Source: JAKACA01 sp050744865 (lineage in GTDB: Bacteria > Actinomycetota > Acidimicrobiia > Acidimicrobiales > Bog-793). From it: a stretch of 64,000 nt of DNA. This document shows positions 9,020 to 16,941 of this stretch, piece after piece; the stretch's first letter is position 1; each line of letters begins with the position of its first letter. The notes beneath the pieces were generated by a model that was given only the letters and a program-made list of their open reading frames with translations, made no database searches and had not been told where the DNA came from. The stretch is from contig JBOGHW010000075.1 in assembly GCA_050744865.1 (NCBI GenBank), positions 41,986-105,985 on the forward strand, written 5' to 3'. A program made the position numbers and the translations under genes.

Positions 9020-9092
9020 GGTCGGGTAGCTCAGTTGGTAGAGCGCGCGCCTGAAAAGCGCGAGGTCACCGGATCGATGCCGGTCCCGACCA
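9020..9092 (+). tRNA. tRNA-Phe (GAA)
   Basis: Acceptor GGTCGGG pairs with CCCGACC (9085-9091). The D-arm is GCTCAGTTGGTAGAGC and the anticodon loop CTGAAAA gives GAA. Discriminator A; CCA is not encoded (followed by CTGG). The Asp-Phe pairing is common in actinobacteria. Bases 9047-9070 (anticodon arm to variable region) are repeated exactly at 11554-11577. Confidence 0.96.
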
Positions 9093-9166
9093 CTGGATGT
9101 AGTTCCTGGTCACGTGGGCTTTATGGCGGCCCCCGGAGCGCCTCTCAAGACCCGCCGACCCCCTGT

Positions 9167-9187
9167 CGTGCCACACACGTGCCACAC
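9167..9187. repeat. short tandem direct repeat downstream of tRNA-Phe
   Basis: The decamer CGTGCCACAC occurs at 9167-9176 and again at 9178-9187, one base apart. It lies in about 220 bp of gene-free DNA just inside the islet bounded by the tRNA-Phe repeat. Such pairs can be integrase arm sites, but that is inference; no integrase gene is present. I see no other feature between 9093 and 9318. Confidence 0.45.
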
Positions 9188-9318
9188 CGAAACGCGATGG
9201 TCCCACGTTTCGAGGCAGTCAACGATGCGGCGACGCCCGCAGGCTCTCCCGACTGCGACCGGTCTGACCACTCTCGGTGAGTCCGTTGGCCCTGAGACGC
9301 CGAATGGTTGGGTGAGCT

Positions 9319-9657
9319 TCACCGACCGTTCAGATCCTTCCCAATTCGCCGCCGGCAGAGGGCCACGGCCGAGTCGTACTCGACGAGACTGAGGTTCCAG
9401 AGGGCAGTCTCATGCCACTGTGCCGCTTCCCGCCCCATCAGCTCCACGAGTCGTCTTACCCTGCCCAGTGCGCCGCCCTCTTCACCCCTCGCTCGCTGCC
9501 ACAGATCCTTCGCGGCGCCGGTTGGACTGACCAGCATCCCTGGATCGACGAGTCCAGCCGGGGCCAGGCGGTTCACAGCCGACTCGATCTCCTCGCGGGT
9601 GACGATGACGGCAAGAAGCCAGCCATCGCTCCACGTCCACACGCTAGGGCTGGTCAT
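9319..9657 (-). CDS. small hypothetical protein, winged-helix-like
   Basis: 112 residues opening MTSPSVWTWSDGWLLAVI, continuing REEIESAVNRLAPAGLVD and ending with a helical RARGEEGGALGRVRRLVELM segment. The WSDGWLL plus LxxAGLVD pattern resembles short actinobacterial proteins with a winged-helix fold that I know only as hypotheticals. The protein appears to lack the middle segment those carry. It may be regulatory or toxin-associated, given its position next to the Fic gene, but nothing shows this directly. It diverges from fic. Confidence 0.55.
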   Translation of the reverse strand: MTSPSVWTWSDGWLLAVIVTREEIESAVNRLAPAGLVDPGMLVSPTGAAKDLWQRARGEEGGALGRVRRLVELMGREAAQWHETALWNLSLVEYDSAVALCRRRIGKDLNGR

Positions 9658-9764
9658 CGCGCGATATCGGCACCCGTTGCGCCGCCCCCTTCGCGTCGCC
9701 GGAGCGCCATTGACAAGCTCACGGGCACATGTGGCTGTCCTGGGAGCGGTCTGCCGTCTATAAG

Positions 9765-9788
9765 TTACCGCTATGCTACTAACGGTAA
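9765..9788. promoter_or_regulatory. inverted repeat upstream of fic
   Basis: TTACCG (9765-9770) and CGGTAA (9783-9788) form a perfect 6-bp dyad with a 12-bp spacer that contains a TATGCT -10-like hexamer. It ends 15 bp before the GTG start, next to the AGGAG ribosome site at 9794-9798. The position suits an operator for autoregulation or for the HTH protein encoded at 11016. This is inference from position. Confidence 0.4.
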
Positions 9789-9803
9789 TAAATAGGAGAC
9801 GCA

Positions 9804-10961
9804 GTGGAGCCAGCTGGATCAGAAGTTGAGATTATCTGGAACGGACGAAGAGCCCGTGCTTTCGTACCGACCCTGCTCGGAGACCGAGATCTGACCCTCG
9901 ACGCACCCACCGCCGCCCGAACCGGAGCGGCGGCCGCCGAGGTCGCGTACGCGGCGGAGGCGTTGGACCCGGACTACGAGCCTCTCGCCAGGCTGTTGCT
10001 GCGCTCCGAAGGTGTCGCCTCCTCCTACATTGAGGGGATAACTGCACCCGTCGTCGATGTCGTCCTTGCTGAGGAGCGGCTCGGTGGCAAAGAGACGACA
10101 GCCGCAGCCTGGGTGGCATCGAACCTGGCCGCCATCTCCGAAGCGGTCGCCCACGCCGAGACTGACGTCCCACTGTCGGTCGAGATGCTGTGCGATTGGC
10201 ACCGCACTCTCATGACGGGGAGCCCGACGCCGGAGCGCTATGTCGGCACGGTCAGAGACGAGCAAAGCTGGATCGGCGGCACCAGCCCGTTCGACGCGCA
10301 CCTCGTGACACCGCCTCCCGCTGAGCTGGCGACCTTGCTTGGTGACCTGGTGGCTTACTCGAACCGCACGGACGTCGACCCCGTGGTGCAAGCCGCTGTC
10401 ACTCACGCCCAGTTCGAGATCATTCATCCCTTCGGGGACGGCAACGGACGAGCCGGCCGATTGCTCGCCGGCTGGGTGCTCACACGACGACTGGCGTTGC
10501 TCGTGCCGCCGCCGGTGAGCGTCGCGATCGCAGCCGACGTCGCTGGATACTCCTCTGGCCTGGTGCTCTTCCGCATGGGGGATCACGGCAGGTGGATCCG
10601 GTGGTTCGCTGACGCTGTGAGCGATGGGGGCAAGGCGCAGCGCTCTCTCGTCGCGAACGTCAAGCAGATCAAGCAACGCTGGCTCGGTCTACTCGACTCG
10701 GCCGAACGCAAGACTCGTAGTGACGCGGCTATCTACGCCGCGGTGGACCTTCTCCCTCGCCATCTCGTGCTCACCTCCCAGACGATCATCGACGGGCTTG
10801 GTATCTCCCGGAAGGCCTCCTTGGCAACGCTCCACCGCCTCGCAGACATCGGGATCTTGACGAGGTACGGAACGATCGAACGTGAGACCCCCGGCCAACC
10901 AGCCGCGCTCTACGCGTCACGTGAGCTTCTCGGGCTCGCCGGAGCCAACTCACTGCCATAG
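9804..10961 (+). CDS. fic: Fic domain adenylyltransferase, class II
   Basis: 385-residue Fic protein that transfers AMP (or another nucleotide part) to hydroxyl side chains of target proteins. The catalytic loop HPFGDGNGRAGR (about residue 213) is intact. The flap region (GGTSPFDAHLVTPPP) lies before it. The N-terminal inhibitory helix motif (S/T)xxxE(G/N) is present as SSYIEG (about 72), so the enzyme is probably auto-inhibited (class II). The C-terminal 90 residues look like a winged-helix domain (TSQTIIDGLGISRKASLATLHRLADIGIL). Start is GTG at 9804 with AGGAG six bases upstream. It lies inside the islet flanked by the tRNA-Phe repeat. Confidence 0.92.
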   Translation: MEPAGSEVEIIWNGRRARAFVPTLLGDRDLTLDAPTAARTGAAAAEVAYAAEALDPDYEPLARLLLRSEGVASSYIEGITAPVVDVVLAEERLGGKETTAAAWVASNLAAISEAVAHAETDVPLSVEMLCDWHRTLMTGSPTPERYVGTVRDEQSWIGGTSPFDAHLVTPPPAELATLLGDLVAYSNRTDVDPVVQAAVTHAQFEIIHPFGDGNGRAGRLLAGWVLTRRLALLVPPPVSVAIAADVAGYSSGLVLFRMGDHGRWIRWFADAVSDGGKAQRSLVANVKQIKQRWLGLLDSAERKTRSDAAIYAAVDLLPRHLVLTSQTIIDGLGISRKASLATLHRLADIGILTRYGTIERETPGQPAALYASRELLGLAGANSLP

Positions 10962-11015
10962 GTCCCTCGCGGTGTTGGACCCACCGCTGCTCAGGGGGTC
11001 AGCCGCGGCCCACGA

Positions 11016-11363
11016 TCAGGTTCGAGGTCCCGCTGCTCCGATGCCCTTCCGCCTTGGGCGGCGCATCTCCGCCAGGTGTTCCGCGAGGCGACTTCTGTCG
11101 GCGCTATGGCCACGCAGCAGGGGCTCGGTCACCTGCTTGCGCTCTGAGGCCGGGATGCGCTCCAGCGTGACACGAAGGCCGAGAGCTGCCGCCACCTCTG
11201 CGAGCGTCCCGAGTGTCGGGTTGACGTGGCCGCTCGCGAAGAGGCGACGGATAACCGCCGGCTCGACCCGGATGGCGCGTGCGAGCTCGGCCTTTGATAG
11301 CCCTGCGGCCTCCCGTGCTTCGTCGAGCGCGTTGACGACGTCGTCGATCGTGGCGATGCGCAC
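11016..11363 (-). CDS. HTH (XRE/HigA-like) antitoxin-type regulator, 5' end unclear
   Basis: Cro/C1-type HTH: AGLSKAELARAIRVEPAVIRRLFASGHVNPTLGTL, with conserved ALGLRV after it. The GTG at 11363 gives 115 residues. The same frame stays open upstream to a TAG at 11469-11471 and reads VFSDDLAQDL, then QDPDFLREYVVESV. That matches the N-terminal LxDPEFxxEY segment typical of HigA-like antitoxins, yet no ATG/GTG/TTG lies between the stop and 11363. The native start is therefore lost, is CTG or ATT, or lies in another frame. It is convergent with fic. A toxin partner is not recognisable. Confidence 0.65.
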   Translation of the reverse strand: MRIATIDDVVNALDEAREAAGLSKAELARAIRVEPAVIRRLFASGHVNPTLGTLAEVAAALGLRVTLERIPASERKQVTEPLLRGHSADRSRLAEHLAEMRRPRRKGIGAAGPRT

Positions 11364-11553
11364 CGACTCGACGACGTACTCACGCAGGAAGTCGGGGTCC
11401 TGCAGGTCCTGGGCCAGATCGTCCGAGAAGACGCTCGGTGATTGTTGCAGGCGGTCCCCAATGGACTGCTACGGGCAACTCAAATTCGGCCATCTCTGAG
11501 GAAGAGCAACCGGAACCGCGGGGTAGCCAGAAGTGGCGAACAGTGGCTTCGTT

Positions 11554-11577
11554 GCGCCTGAAAAGCGCGAGGTCACC
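11554..11577. repeat. 24-bp copy of tRNA-Phe anticodon arm (candidate att site)
   Basis: This block is identical to 9047-9070 inside tRNA-Phe, covering the 3' part of the anticodon stem and loop through the variable region. Flanks on both sides differ, so it is a discrete duplicated core and not a second tRNA gene. The rest of 11464-11792 contains no gene I can support. A direct repeat of a tRNA core bounding 2.5 kb is the usual footprint of site-specific integration. Confidence 0.75.
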
Positions 11578-11792
11578 CATGGCAGTACCGGGCAAACGAC
11601 ATCAAGGAAGTGGGGACAGCGTCGACGAGATGCTCGGGCGATATGCCGATCCGCCCGTTCTCATCCTCAAATTGCCCGCCTCGGCAAGGAGGTGCTCTGA
11701 GTCACGCCAGATGCACAGCGCTGCTGCGAAACGGACGGGGCAGGTGGGCGTCAGGTCCGGTCGCCGTGGGTGGTGGATCCCACCTCGCGCGA

Positions 11793-12452
11793 TCAGGTAG
11801 CGGGCAGTACCACCCGCACCAACGACTCGAGGTGCAGCACCGACGACCGGATTCGCTGCAGGTAGGCGGCACCCACGTGGCAAACGATGAGTGAAATGCC
11901 GCACCGGTACGTGTGGTCGACGTAGTTGTAAAAGGTGCTGGTGGCTCCGATTTGCAGCGTTCCAGCGGGATAGCTCGCCGGCGGATACTCGGCCATGGTG
12001 CCCAGATATCCGCCGAGTGGAGCGGCATAGAAGACCCAGCGCTTGAGCGAGCGGCTGGGCAGTGTGCGATCGAGGCAGGCCTGCCTGCCACAGTCGAGCA
12101 CGAGGACGCCGGCACCCCCGGCCGGCTGGCGTGAAGTCGCCATGCCGAAGCTCGTTCCGGGCGCCTCGATCAGGAGCTCGTTCTCCTGCGGCGCGATGAA
12201 GCCGGTCAGGGGCTCACCGAACCGCTGCTGGATCATGCGGAGGAGCTGTTCGGTCAGAGCTCCAGCCGGCCAGCCCTCGAGTACCGCACCAGGGCTGCGA
12301 GTCGTGGTCGACGACTGGGTCGAGGCATGTGCCGGAGATATGGCAGTAGTTCTTGGCGATGATTTGGCAGTCGAGGCGGTCGTGCACCCGGCCAAGAGCA
12401 GCGCGGAGAGAACGACGAGCGGCCACGTGGTCAGGCGGAGCCGTGCTGCCAT
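11793..12452 (-). CDS. lipoprotein of unknown function
   Basis: 219 residues. The start at 12452 gives MAARLRLTTWPLVVLSALLLAGCTTAST: a lipoprotein signal peptide with lipobox LLAGC. It is followed by a Ser/Thr-rich linker and a globular domain containing four Cys (LDCGRQACLD; YRCGISLIVCHVG) that could form disulfides outside the cell. I do not recognise the family. It is divergent from the lipoprotein hydrolase at 12684; the 230 bp between holds both promoters. Confidence 0.72.
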   Translation of the reverse strand: MAARLRLTTWPLVVLSALLLAGCTTASTAKSSPRTTAISPAHASTQSSTTTRSPGAVLEGWPAGALTEQLLRMIQQRFGEPLTGFIAPQENELLIEAPGTSFGMATSRQPAGGAGVLVLDCGRQACLDRTLPSRSLKRWVFYAAPLGGYLGTMAEYPPASYPAGTLQIGATSTFYNYVDHTYRCGISLIVCHVGAAYLQRIRSSVLHLESLVRVVLPAT

Positions 12453-12683
12453 GACTATGAGACGCCTAGCTGCCTGGCTTTGTTGCGCGTCGTGGGCCAA
12501 GGTCTCGTCGATCCGTGCGTCGCCGCTCACGTTCGGACTGGCGATCGCCGGCGCCGTGATGCCTCGACGTACGAGGCCGCGGCTCGTCCGAGCTAGCCCA
12601 CCAGTACACCAGCGAGCCGCCGCCGGTTCCAGGTCACCGCGAACGTGGGACTGCCGCTGGGCAGATTCCTGCGAGGATGTGCC

Positions 12684-14303
12684 GTGGCACCGCACGCGTC
12701 TGGACCTCCGGCCAGCCGGGGCGGCCTTCGCCGGCGACGTCCCACGATCGGGTTGGCAACGGCACTCGCACTGGCGCTGCTCGCCGCCGCCTGCAGCACG
12801 CCCACGGCCGGCCCGCCCACCGCCACCACGAGGGCTGCGAGCTCGCCGCCAGGCACCAGCAAGCCGACGTCCGGCGCGACGACGACCACGACAGTCGTGG
12901 AGCCACCCGTCAACAAGCTGGCATGGGCCGCCTGCGACGGGAGCTTCGAGTGCGCCTCGCTGGTCGTGCCGATCTCGTACGAGCACCCTTCAGAAGGCAC
13001 CATCAAGGTCGCCGTGGTCGAGCTGCCATCGGCCGGAGACCCGAAGACGGCTCGTGATCTCGTCCTTAACCCGGGCGGTCCGGGAGTCTCGGGTGTCAAC
13101 TTCCTCGAGCAGTCCTGGACGGCCTTCCCGCTCGCCCTCCGCCAGAAGTTCAACCTTGTCAGCTTCGACCCGCGGGGCGTCGGCTCCAGCGAGCCGGTGA
13201 CGTGCGGCACTCCGGCCAGCCTTCGGCAGTGGCTGGCATACGACCCCGTCCCGACGACGCCACGACAGATTGACGCACTGACAACAGAAGACAAGGCATT
13301 CGATGCCGCCTGCGCCAAGAGTGTGCCTCGCGACGTGCTGGCGAACTTGTCCACCGAGGTGACGGCTCACGACCTCGACCGGCTCCGGCAGGCGCTGGGC
13401 GAGCCGAAGCTCGACTATCTCGGCTTCTCGTACGGGACCTATCTCGGGGCTCTTTATGCGATGACGTTCCCTGGCAACGTCGGGACGATGGTTCTCGACG
13501 GTGCCGTCGACCCGAGCCTCGGCATGGCGGGGCTGGGCAGCCAGCAGGCGGCGAGCTTCGAAGTCGACCTACACGACTTCTTCAGCTGGTGCTCGGCCAG
13601 CGCCACGTGCACGGCCGAGTTGCCAGACCCACCAGGCGACTTCGCGGACCTAGTGAAAGACTCTGAGCAGAGCGGAAAGATAACTGCGGATCTGTCGTCG
13701 GCACTCGGCGGCCCCACCGACCTCGACTTCGCCATCGCCGAGACGGCTGTCGTGTCAGCGCTTTACTCGACAAATACCTGGCCGGACCTGGGCGAAGACA
13801 TCTCACAAGCCTTGCAGGGCAACGGGACAGCACTCGCCGAGCTGGCGCTCGAGTACGCCGGCTTCAATTCGAACGGCGGGGTGTCGAACGAGATCGCCGC
13901 CCAGATGGCGATCTATTGCCTGGACAGACCACCGCCACCAGTGTCCTCATACCCGGCGCTGGCAACTCAGTTCGCAAAGTCATCCTCGGACTTCGGGGCG
14001 TCGGAGGCCTGGTCGACGCTGCCGTGCAACTACTGGCCGATGCCTGCCACCGGCCAGCCGCAAACGCTTCACCTCCCTTATGCCGAGCACATCCTGGTGG
14101 TCGGATCCACCCACGATCCCGCTACCCCGTATGCCTGGGCGAAGGCGCTCACCGAGCAGCTCGATGGCGCGATTCTGCTCACCCGCACGGGCGACGGCCA
14201 CACCGGCTACTTCTCGAGCACGTGCGTGCAGGGATGGGTCGACAGCTATTTGGAGTCACTACGAGCACCGCCAACCGGCACGGTCTGTGCCAGCGGAGGA
14301 TGA
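12684..14303 (+). CDS. secreted alpha/beta hydrolase, tripeptidyl aminopeptidase-like lipoprotein
   Basis: Surface-anchored serine hydrolase related to Streptomyces tripeptidyl aminopeptidases (SlpD/E, TAP family), removing short peptides from protein N-termini. Start GTG 12684 has GAGG seven bases upstream and leads directly into a lipoprotein signal (ALALALLAAAC); longer readings add unconserved residues. A Thr/Ser-rich linker follows. The catalytic set is visible: LNPGGPGVSG oxyanion region, nucleophile Ser in GFSYGTYLG, Asp in VGSTHDPATP, and His in GDGHTGY. The C-terminal TAP-like domain is complete. Substrate preference is inferred from the family. Confidence 0.88.
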   Translation: MAPHASGPPASRGGLRRRRPTIGLATALALALLAAACSTPTAGPPTATTRAASSPPGTSKPTSGATTTTTVVEPPVNKLAWAACDGSFECASLVVPISYEHPSEGTIKVAVVELPSAGDPKTARDLVLNPGGPGVSGVNFLEQSWTAFPLALRQKFNLVSFDPRGVGSSEPVTCGTPASLRQWLAYDPVPTTPRQIDALTTEDKAFDAACAKSVPRDVLANLSTEVTAHDLDRLRQALGEPKLDYLGFSYGTYLGALYAMTFPGNVGTMVLDGAVDPSLGMAGLGSQQAASFEVDLHDFFSWCSASATCTAELPDPPGDFADLVKDSEQSGKITADLSSALGGPTDLDFAIAETAVVSALYSTNTWPDLGEDISQALQGNGTALAELALEYAGFNSNGGVSNEIAAQMAIYCLDRPPPPVSSYPALATQFAKSSSDFGASEAWSTLPCNYWPMPATGQPQTLHLPYAEHILVVGSTHDPATPYAWAKALTEQLDGAILLTRTGDGHTGYFSSTCVQGWVDSYLESLRAPPTGTVCASGG

Positions 14304-14305
14304 GG

Positions 14306-14839
14306 TCAGCCCGAGGTCGGGACCCAGTAGCGCAGTTTGCCGTGCCGCTCGTCTTCCAACACACCGCCGTTGGTCTCGATCACGCGGCGCGAGGCGATGT
14401 TGCCGGTGTCACAGGTGAGCAGGGCGGGATCGATGGCGAGCGCCCTGGCGTAGGGCAGGGCCTCCCTGAGCATGGCCGTGGCATGCCCGCACTGCCGCGC
14501 CGAGGGCCGTACTTCGTAGCCGATGTGGCCACCGATGTCGAGGAGCCGCTCAGTCAGGCGGTGGCGGATCGACAGGCGCCCGATGTACCGATCGCCTTCC
14601 ACCCACCACAGGGTGGTCGACGGGACGAGATGGCTGGCCCGGGGGGCGTCGGGAACTGCGTCGTCGAGGAGGCTCTGCACATAGGCCGCGAACCCAGTGT
14701 CGCCCGACCAAGTGTCAGCGAATGTCCTGTGCTCCCGGGTGAGCATGCTGTCGTCGTCCGCGGAGAAGCGTCCCTCGTCCATGAACTCGGTTATCGCCTC
14801 GAGGAACGACAGCCGGACCGTACTCGTGGGCAAAACCAA
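14306..14839 (-). CDS. GNAT family N-acetyltransferase
   Basis: GNAT fold acetyl-CoA-dependent transferase. The core reads LWWVEGDRYIGRLSIRHRL, then GHIGYEVRPSARQCGHATAMLREAL (acetyl-CoA binding loop) and LLTCDTGNIASRRVIETNGG. The start is uncertain. I prefer TTG 14839, which has AGGAG about eight bases upstream and begins at the first conserved residues (LVLPTSTVRLSFLEAITEF). An ATG at 15031 would add 64 residues that look non-conserved. It is convergent with the hydrolase, with 2 bp between stops. Acceptor unknown. Confidence 0.8.
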   Translation of the reverse strand: MVLPTSTVRLSFLEAITEFMDEGRFSADDDSMLTREHRTFADTWSGDTGFAAYVQSLLDDAVPDAPRASHLVPSTTLWWVEGDRYIGRLSIRHRLTERLLDIGGHIGYEVRPSARQCGHATAMLREALPYARALAIDPALLTCDTGNIASRRVIETNGGVLEDERHGKLRYWVPTSG

Positions 14840-15087
14840 CCGGGCTTCTCCTGCCCCCAACTCCAACGTCTGGTCTCCTGACGGCTCGGTCTCCTGAGGG
14901 CCAGTTCGCAAGCCCTGCGGTGACAGTCTTCCCGAGACGGAACCGGTGCTGCCGACCGGGCTTCTGAACAAGGCGATGGCACCAACTCGAGGAGTCATCC
15001 CCGCCGTTTTGAACCGCAACTCGGGCAGCAAAGGTCGCCGCGGCCCTCAGCCTCTCGCTCGCCGTCGCCCGCCTGGCTTCGGGCCTC

Positions 15088-15402
15088 ATGGCCCCGGCGG
15101 CGACGGACGCTGGCGTTCCACCGAACGAGCGGGCTGTTAAAGCTGCGGTTTCTCGGGACCTCGACCCGTGCCCTTCCGGTCCGGACCTGGACGTGTACGT
15201 CGAGCTGACTCCGAAGGGAAGCACGCGCCCGACCTTCATGGTGACCGCCTAACCGTACGGCTGTGCATTCGTCACGGTCGCGACAAGCGGCCAGCCGAGC
15301 GGGCAGACGCTGGTCGACGGCGAGACGCTGGCCTCCCATCTCGCCAGGGTGGTGGGGCTCGTGCTGCCGCCAGTCGGCATGGGAGACTCTGGCCGGCGCT
15401 GA
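15088..15402 (+). pseudogene. small hypothetical gene interrupted by one in-frame TAA
   Basis: The frame from 15013 to 15402 has coding-like third-position G/C throughout but is broken by TAA at 15250-15252. From ATG 15088 it reads MAPAATDAGVPPNERAVKAA to TRPTFMVTA, then stop, then PYGCAFVTVATSGQPSGQTL, and ends at TGA 15400. A single C-to-T change (CAA to TAA) would explain the break. Residues before the ATG are hydrophobic (VAAALSLSLAVA), perhaps part of a signal segment. I do not recognise the family. It sits 14 bp before pfk. Confidence 0.45.
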
Positions 15403-15416
15403 GCAAGGGGAAGACG

Positions 15417-16448
15417 ATGCGGGTTGGGGTACTCACCGGTGGTGGCGACTGCCCTGGTCTGAACGCGGCCGTGCGGGCTGTCGTTCGCAAGTGTGAAGTT
15501 GGGTTCCGAGACGAGATCGTGGGCTTCCTCGACGGGTGGCGCGGTGTCGTGGAGGACAGGTCGATGTTGCTCGACGTCGAGCGTTGCCGAGGGATCCTGC
15601 CTCGAGGCGGCACAATTCTCGGGACGTCGCGGACGAATCCCTACAAGATCGAGGGAGGCGAAGCCGAGGTCATGGCGACGCTCGATCGTCGAGGGATCGA
15701 TGCCCTCGTGGCAATCGGAGGTGAGGACACACTCGGAGTTGCCAACCGTCTCGGCGCCGCCGGGGTGCCCGTCGTCGGGATCCCGAAGACGATCGACAAC
15801 GACTTGTCGGCCACTGATGCAACCATTGGTTTCGATACGGCGGTGGCGATTGCTGCCGAGGCGATCGACAGGCTTCACACCACGGCGGAGTCCCACGACC
15901 GAGTCATCGTCTGCGAAGTCATGGGTCGCCACGCCGGCTGGATAGCCACCCATGCCGGGATAGCCGGCGGCGCCACCGTCATCCTCATACCCGAAGAGCC
16001 GTTCTCCATAGACCAGGTCTGCGACTACCTGCGGCACCGCCACTCGAGCGGCCGCTACGCCTCCATCGTGGTGACCGCCGAAGGAGCCACGCCAGCCGAG
16101 GGGACGATGTCGCTCGTCTCCCGGGAAGTCGACCAGTTCGGCCATGAACGGCTGGGGGGCATAGCCACCGTCGTGGCCGGCGAAGTGGAGCGACGGACAG
16201 GTTACGAGTCCCGAGTGTCCATCCTCGGGCACATCCAGCGAGGCGGCACGCCGAGCGCCTACGACCGTGTGTTGGCCACGAGGTTCGGGACGGCCGCCGT
16301 GGATGCGGCACATGACGGCGATTGGCGGCAGATGGTGGCACTGCACGGGCCCCGAGTCGAACGGGTGCCCATCGCCGAGGCCGTTGCGCAGCTGAAGCTC
16401 GTGGATCCGGAGACGTTCCGCTCCGTGGTCGAAGTGTTCTTCGGCTGA
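15417..16448 (+). CDS. pfkA: 6-phosphofructokinase, pyrophosphate-type signature
   Basis: Phosphorylates fructose 6-phosphate to fructose 1,6-bisphosphate. The family motifs are GVLTGGGDCPGLNAAVR, RGGTILGTSRTNP, the catalytic PKTIDND, MGRHAGWIA and LGHIQRGGTPSA; length 343 fits. The phosphoryl-donor signature reads GGEDTLG with Asp where ATP-dependent enzymes have Gly (E. coli Gly104), and Lys in PKTIDND (E. coli Gly124). That Asp/Lys pair is characteristic of PPi-dependent enzymes such as that of Amycolatopsis methanolica. Start ATG 15417 follows an AGGGGAAG ribosome site. Donor identity is a prediction from these two residues. Confidence 0.93.
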   Translation: MRVGVLTGGGDCPGLNAAVRAVVRKCEVGFRDEIVGFLDGWRGVVEDRSMLLDVERCRGILPRGGTILGTSRTNPYKIEGGEAEVMATLDRRGIDALVAIGGEDTLGVANRLGAAGVPVVGIPKTIDNDLSATDATIGFDTAVAIAAEAIDRLHTTAESHDRVIVCEVMGRHAGWIATHAGIAGGATVILIPEEPFSIDQVCDYLRHRHSSGRYASIVVTAEGATPAEGTMSLVSREVDQFGHERLGGIATVVAGEVERRTGYESRVSILGHIQRGGTPSAYDRVLATRFGTAAVDAAHDGDWRQMVALHGPRVERVPIAEAVAQLKLVDPETFRSVVEVFFG

Positions 16449-16485
16449 CATTCCGCCCTGGTAGAGATTCGGCCCTGCGCTACTG

Positions 16486-16896
16486 TTGGCTGTCGTGTTG
16501 GGAGACGTATTGGTGGGCGGGTTGGTGCTGCTGCTGTTCGCGCTCGTCGGTCTCGGCGGGCTCGCATTCTGGGTCGCCTCCCTGGTGGACATGGCACGGC
16601 GGCCGGAGTGGCAGTGGAAGATGGCCGGCCAGGAGAAGATCCTTTGGATCATCCTCGTGTGCGTGGCCAATGCGCTTGCGATCGTCTCGCTCGTCTACTG
16701 GTTTGCCATCAGGCCAAAGCTCGTAGCCGTCGAGGGCGCGACGCCGCCGGGATTCGGCCCGGCTCCATACCCATATGCAGGCTTTCCTGTGGGCTTCCCT
16801 GCCCAGAGCCCGGGTGCTGCGCCGCAGCCGGGTTGGTACGCCGACCCGTTCGGTGCCGGTCCGAGTCGGTATTGGGACGGGAGCCGCTGGATCTAG
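16486..16896 (+). CDS. membrane protein with DUF2510 tail
   Basis: 136 residues: two membrane helices (VLVGGLVLLLFALVGLGGLAFWV and EKILWIILVCVANALAIVSLVYWF) with a PLDc_N-like arrangement between them. A Pro-rich linker follows, and then the actinobacterial DUF2510 motif PGWYADPFGAGPSRYWDGSRW at the C-terminus. The role is unknown; DUF2510 domains commonly decorate actinobacterial membrane proteins. Start is TTG; a GTG three codons later would give nearly the same product. Confidence 0.85.
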   Translation: MAVVLGDVLVGGLVLLLFALVGLGGLAFWVASLVDMARRPEWQWKMAGQEKILWIILVCVANALAIVSLVYWFAIRPKLVAVEGATPPGFGPAPYPYAGFPVGFPAQSPGAAPQPGWYADPFGAGPSRYWDGSRWI

Positions 16897-16941
16897 CGCC
16901 GCCTGCCAGCCCATGTCGACATTCCTGAGCCTGGCGCCCGG

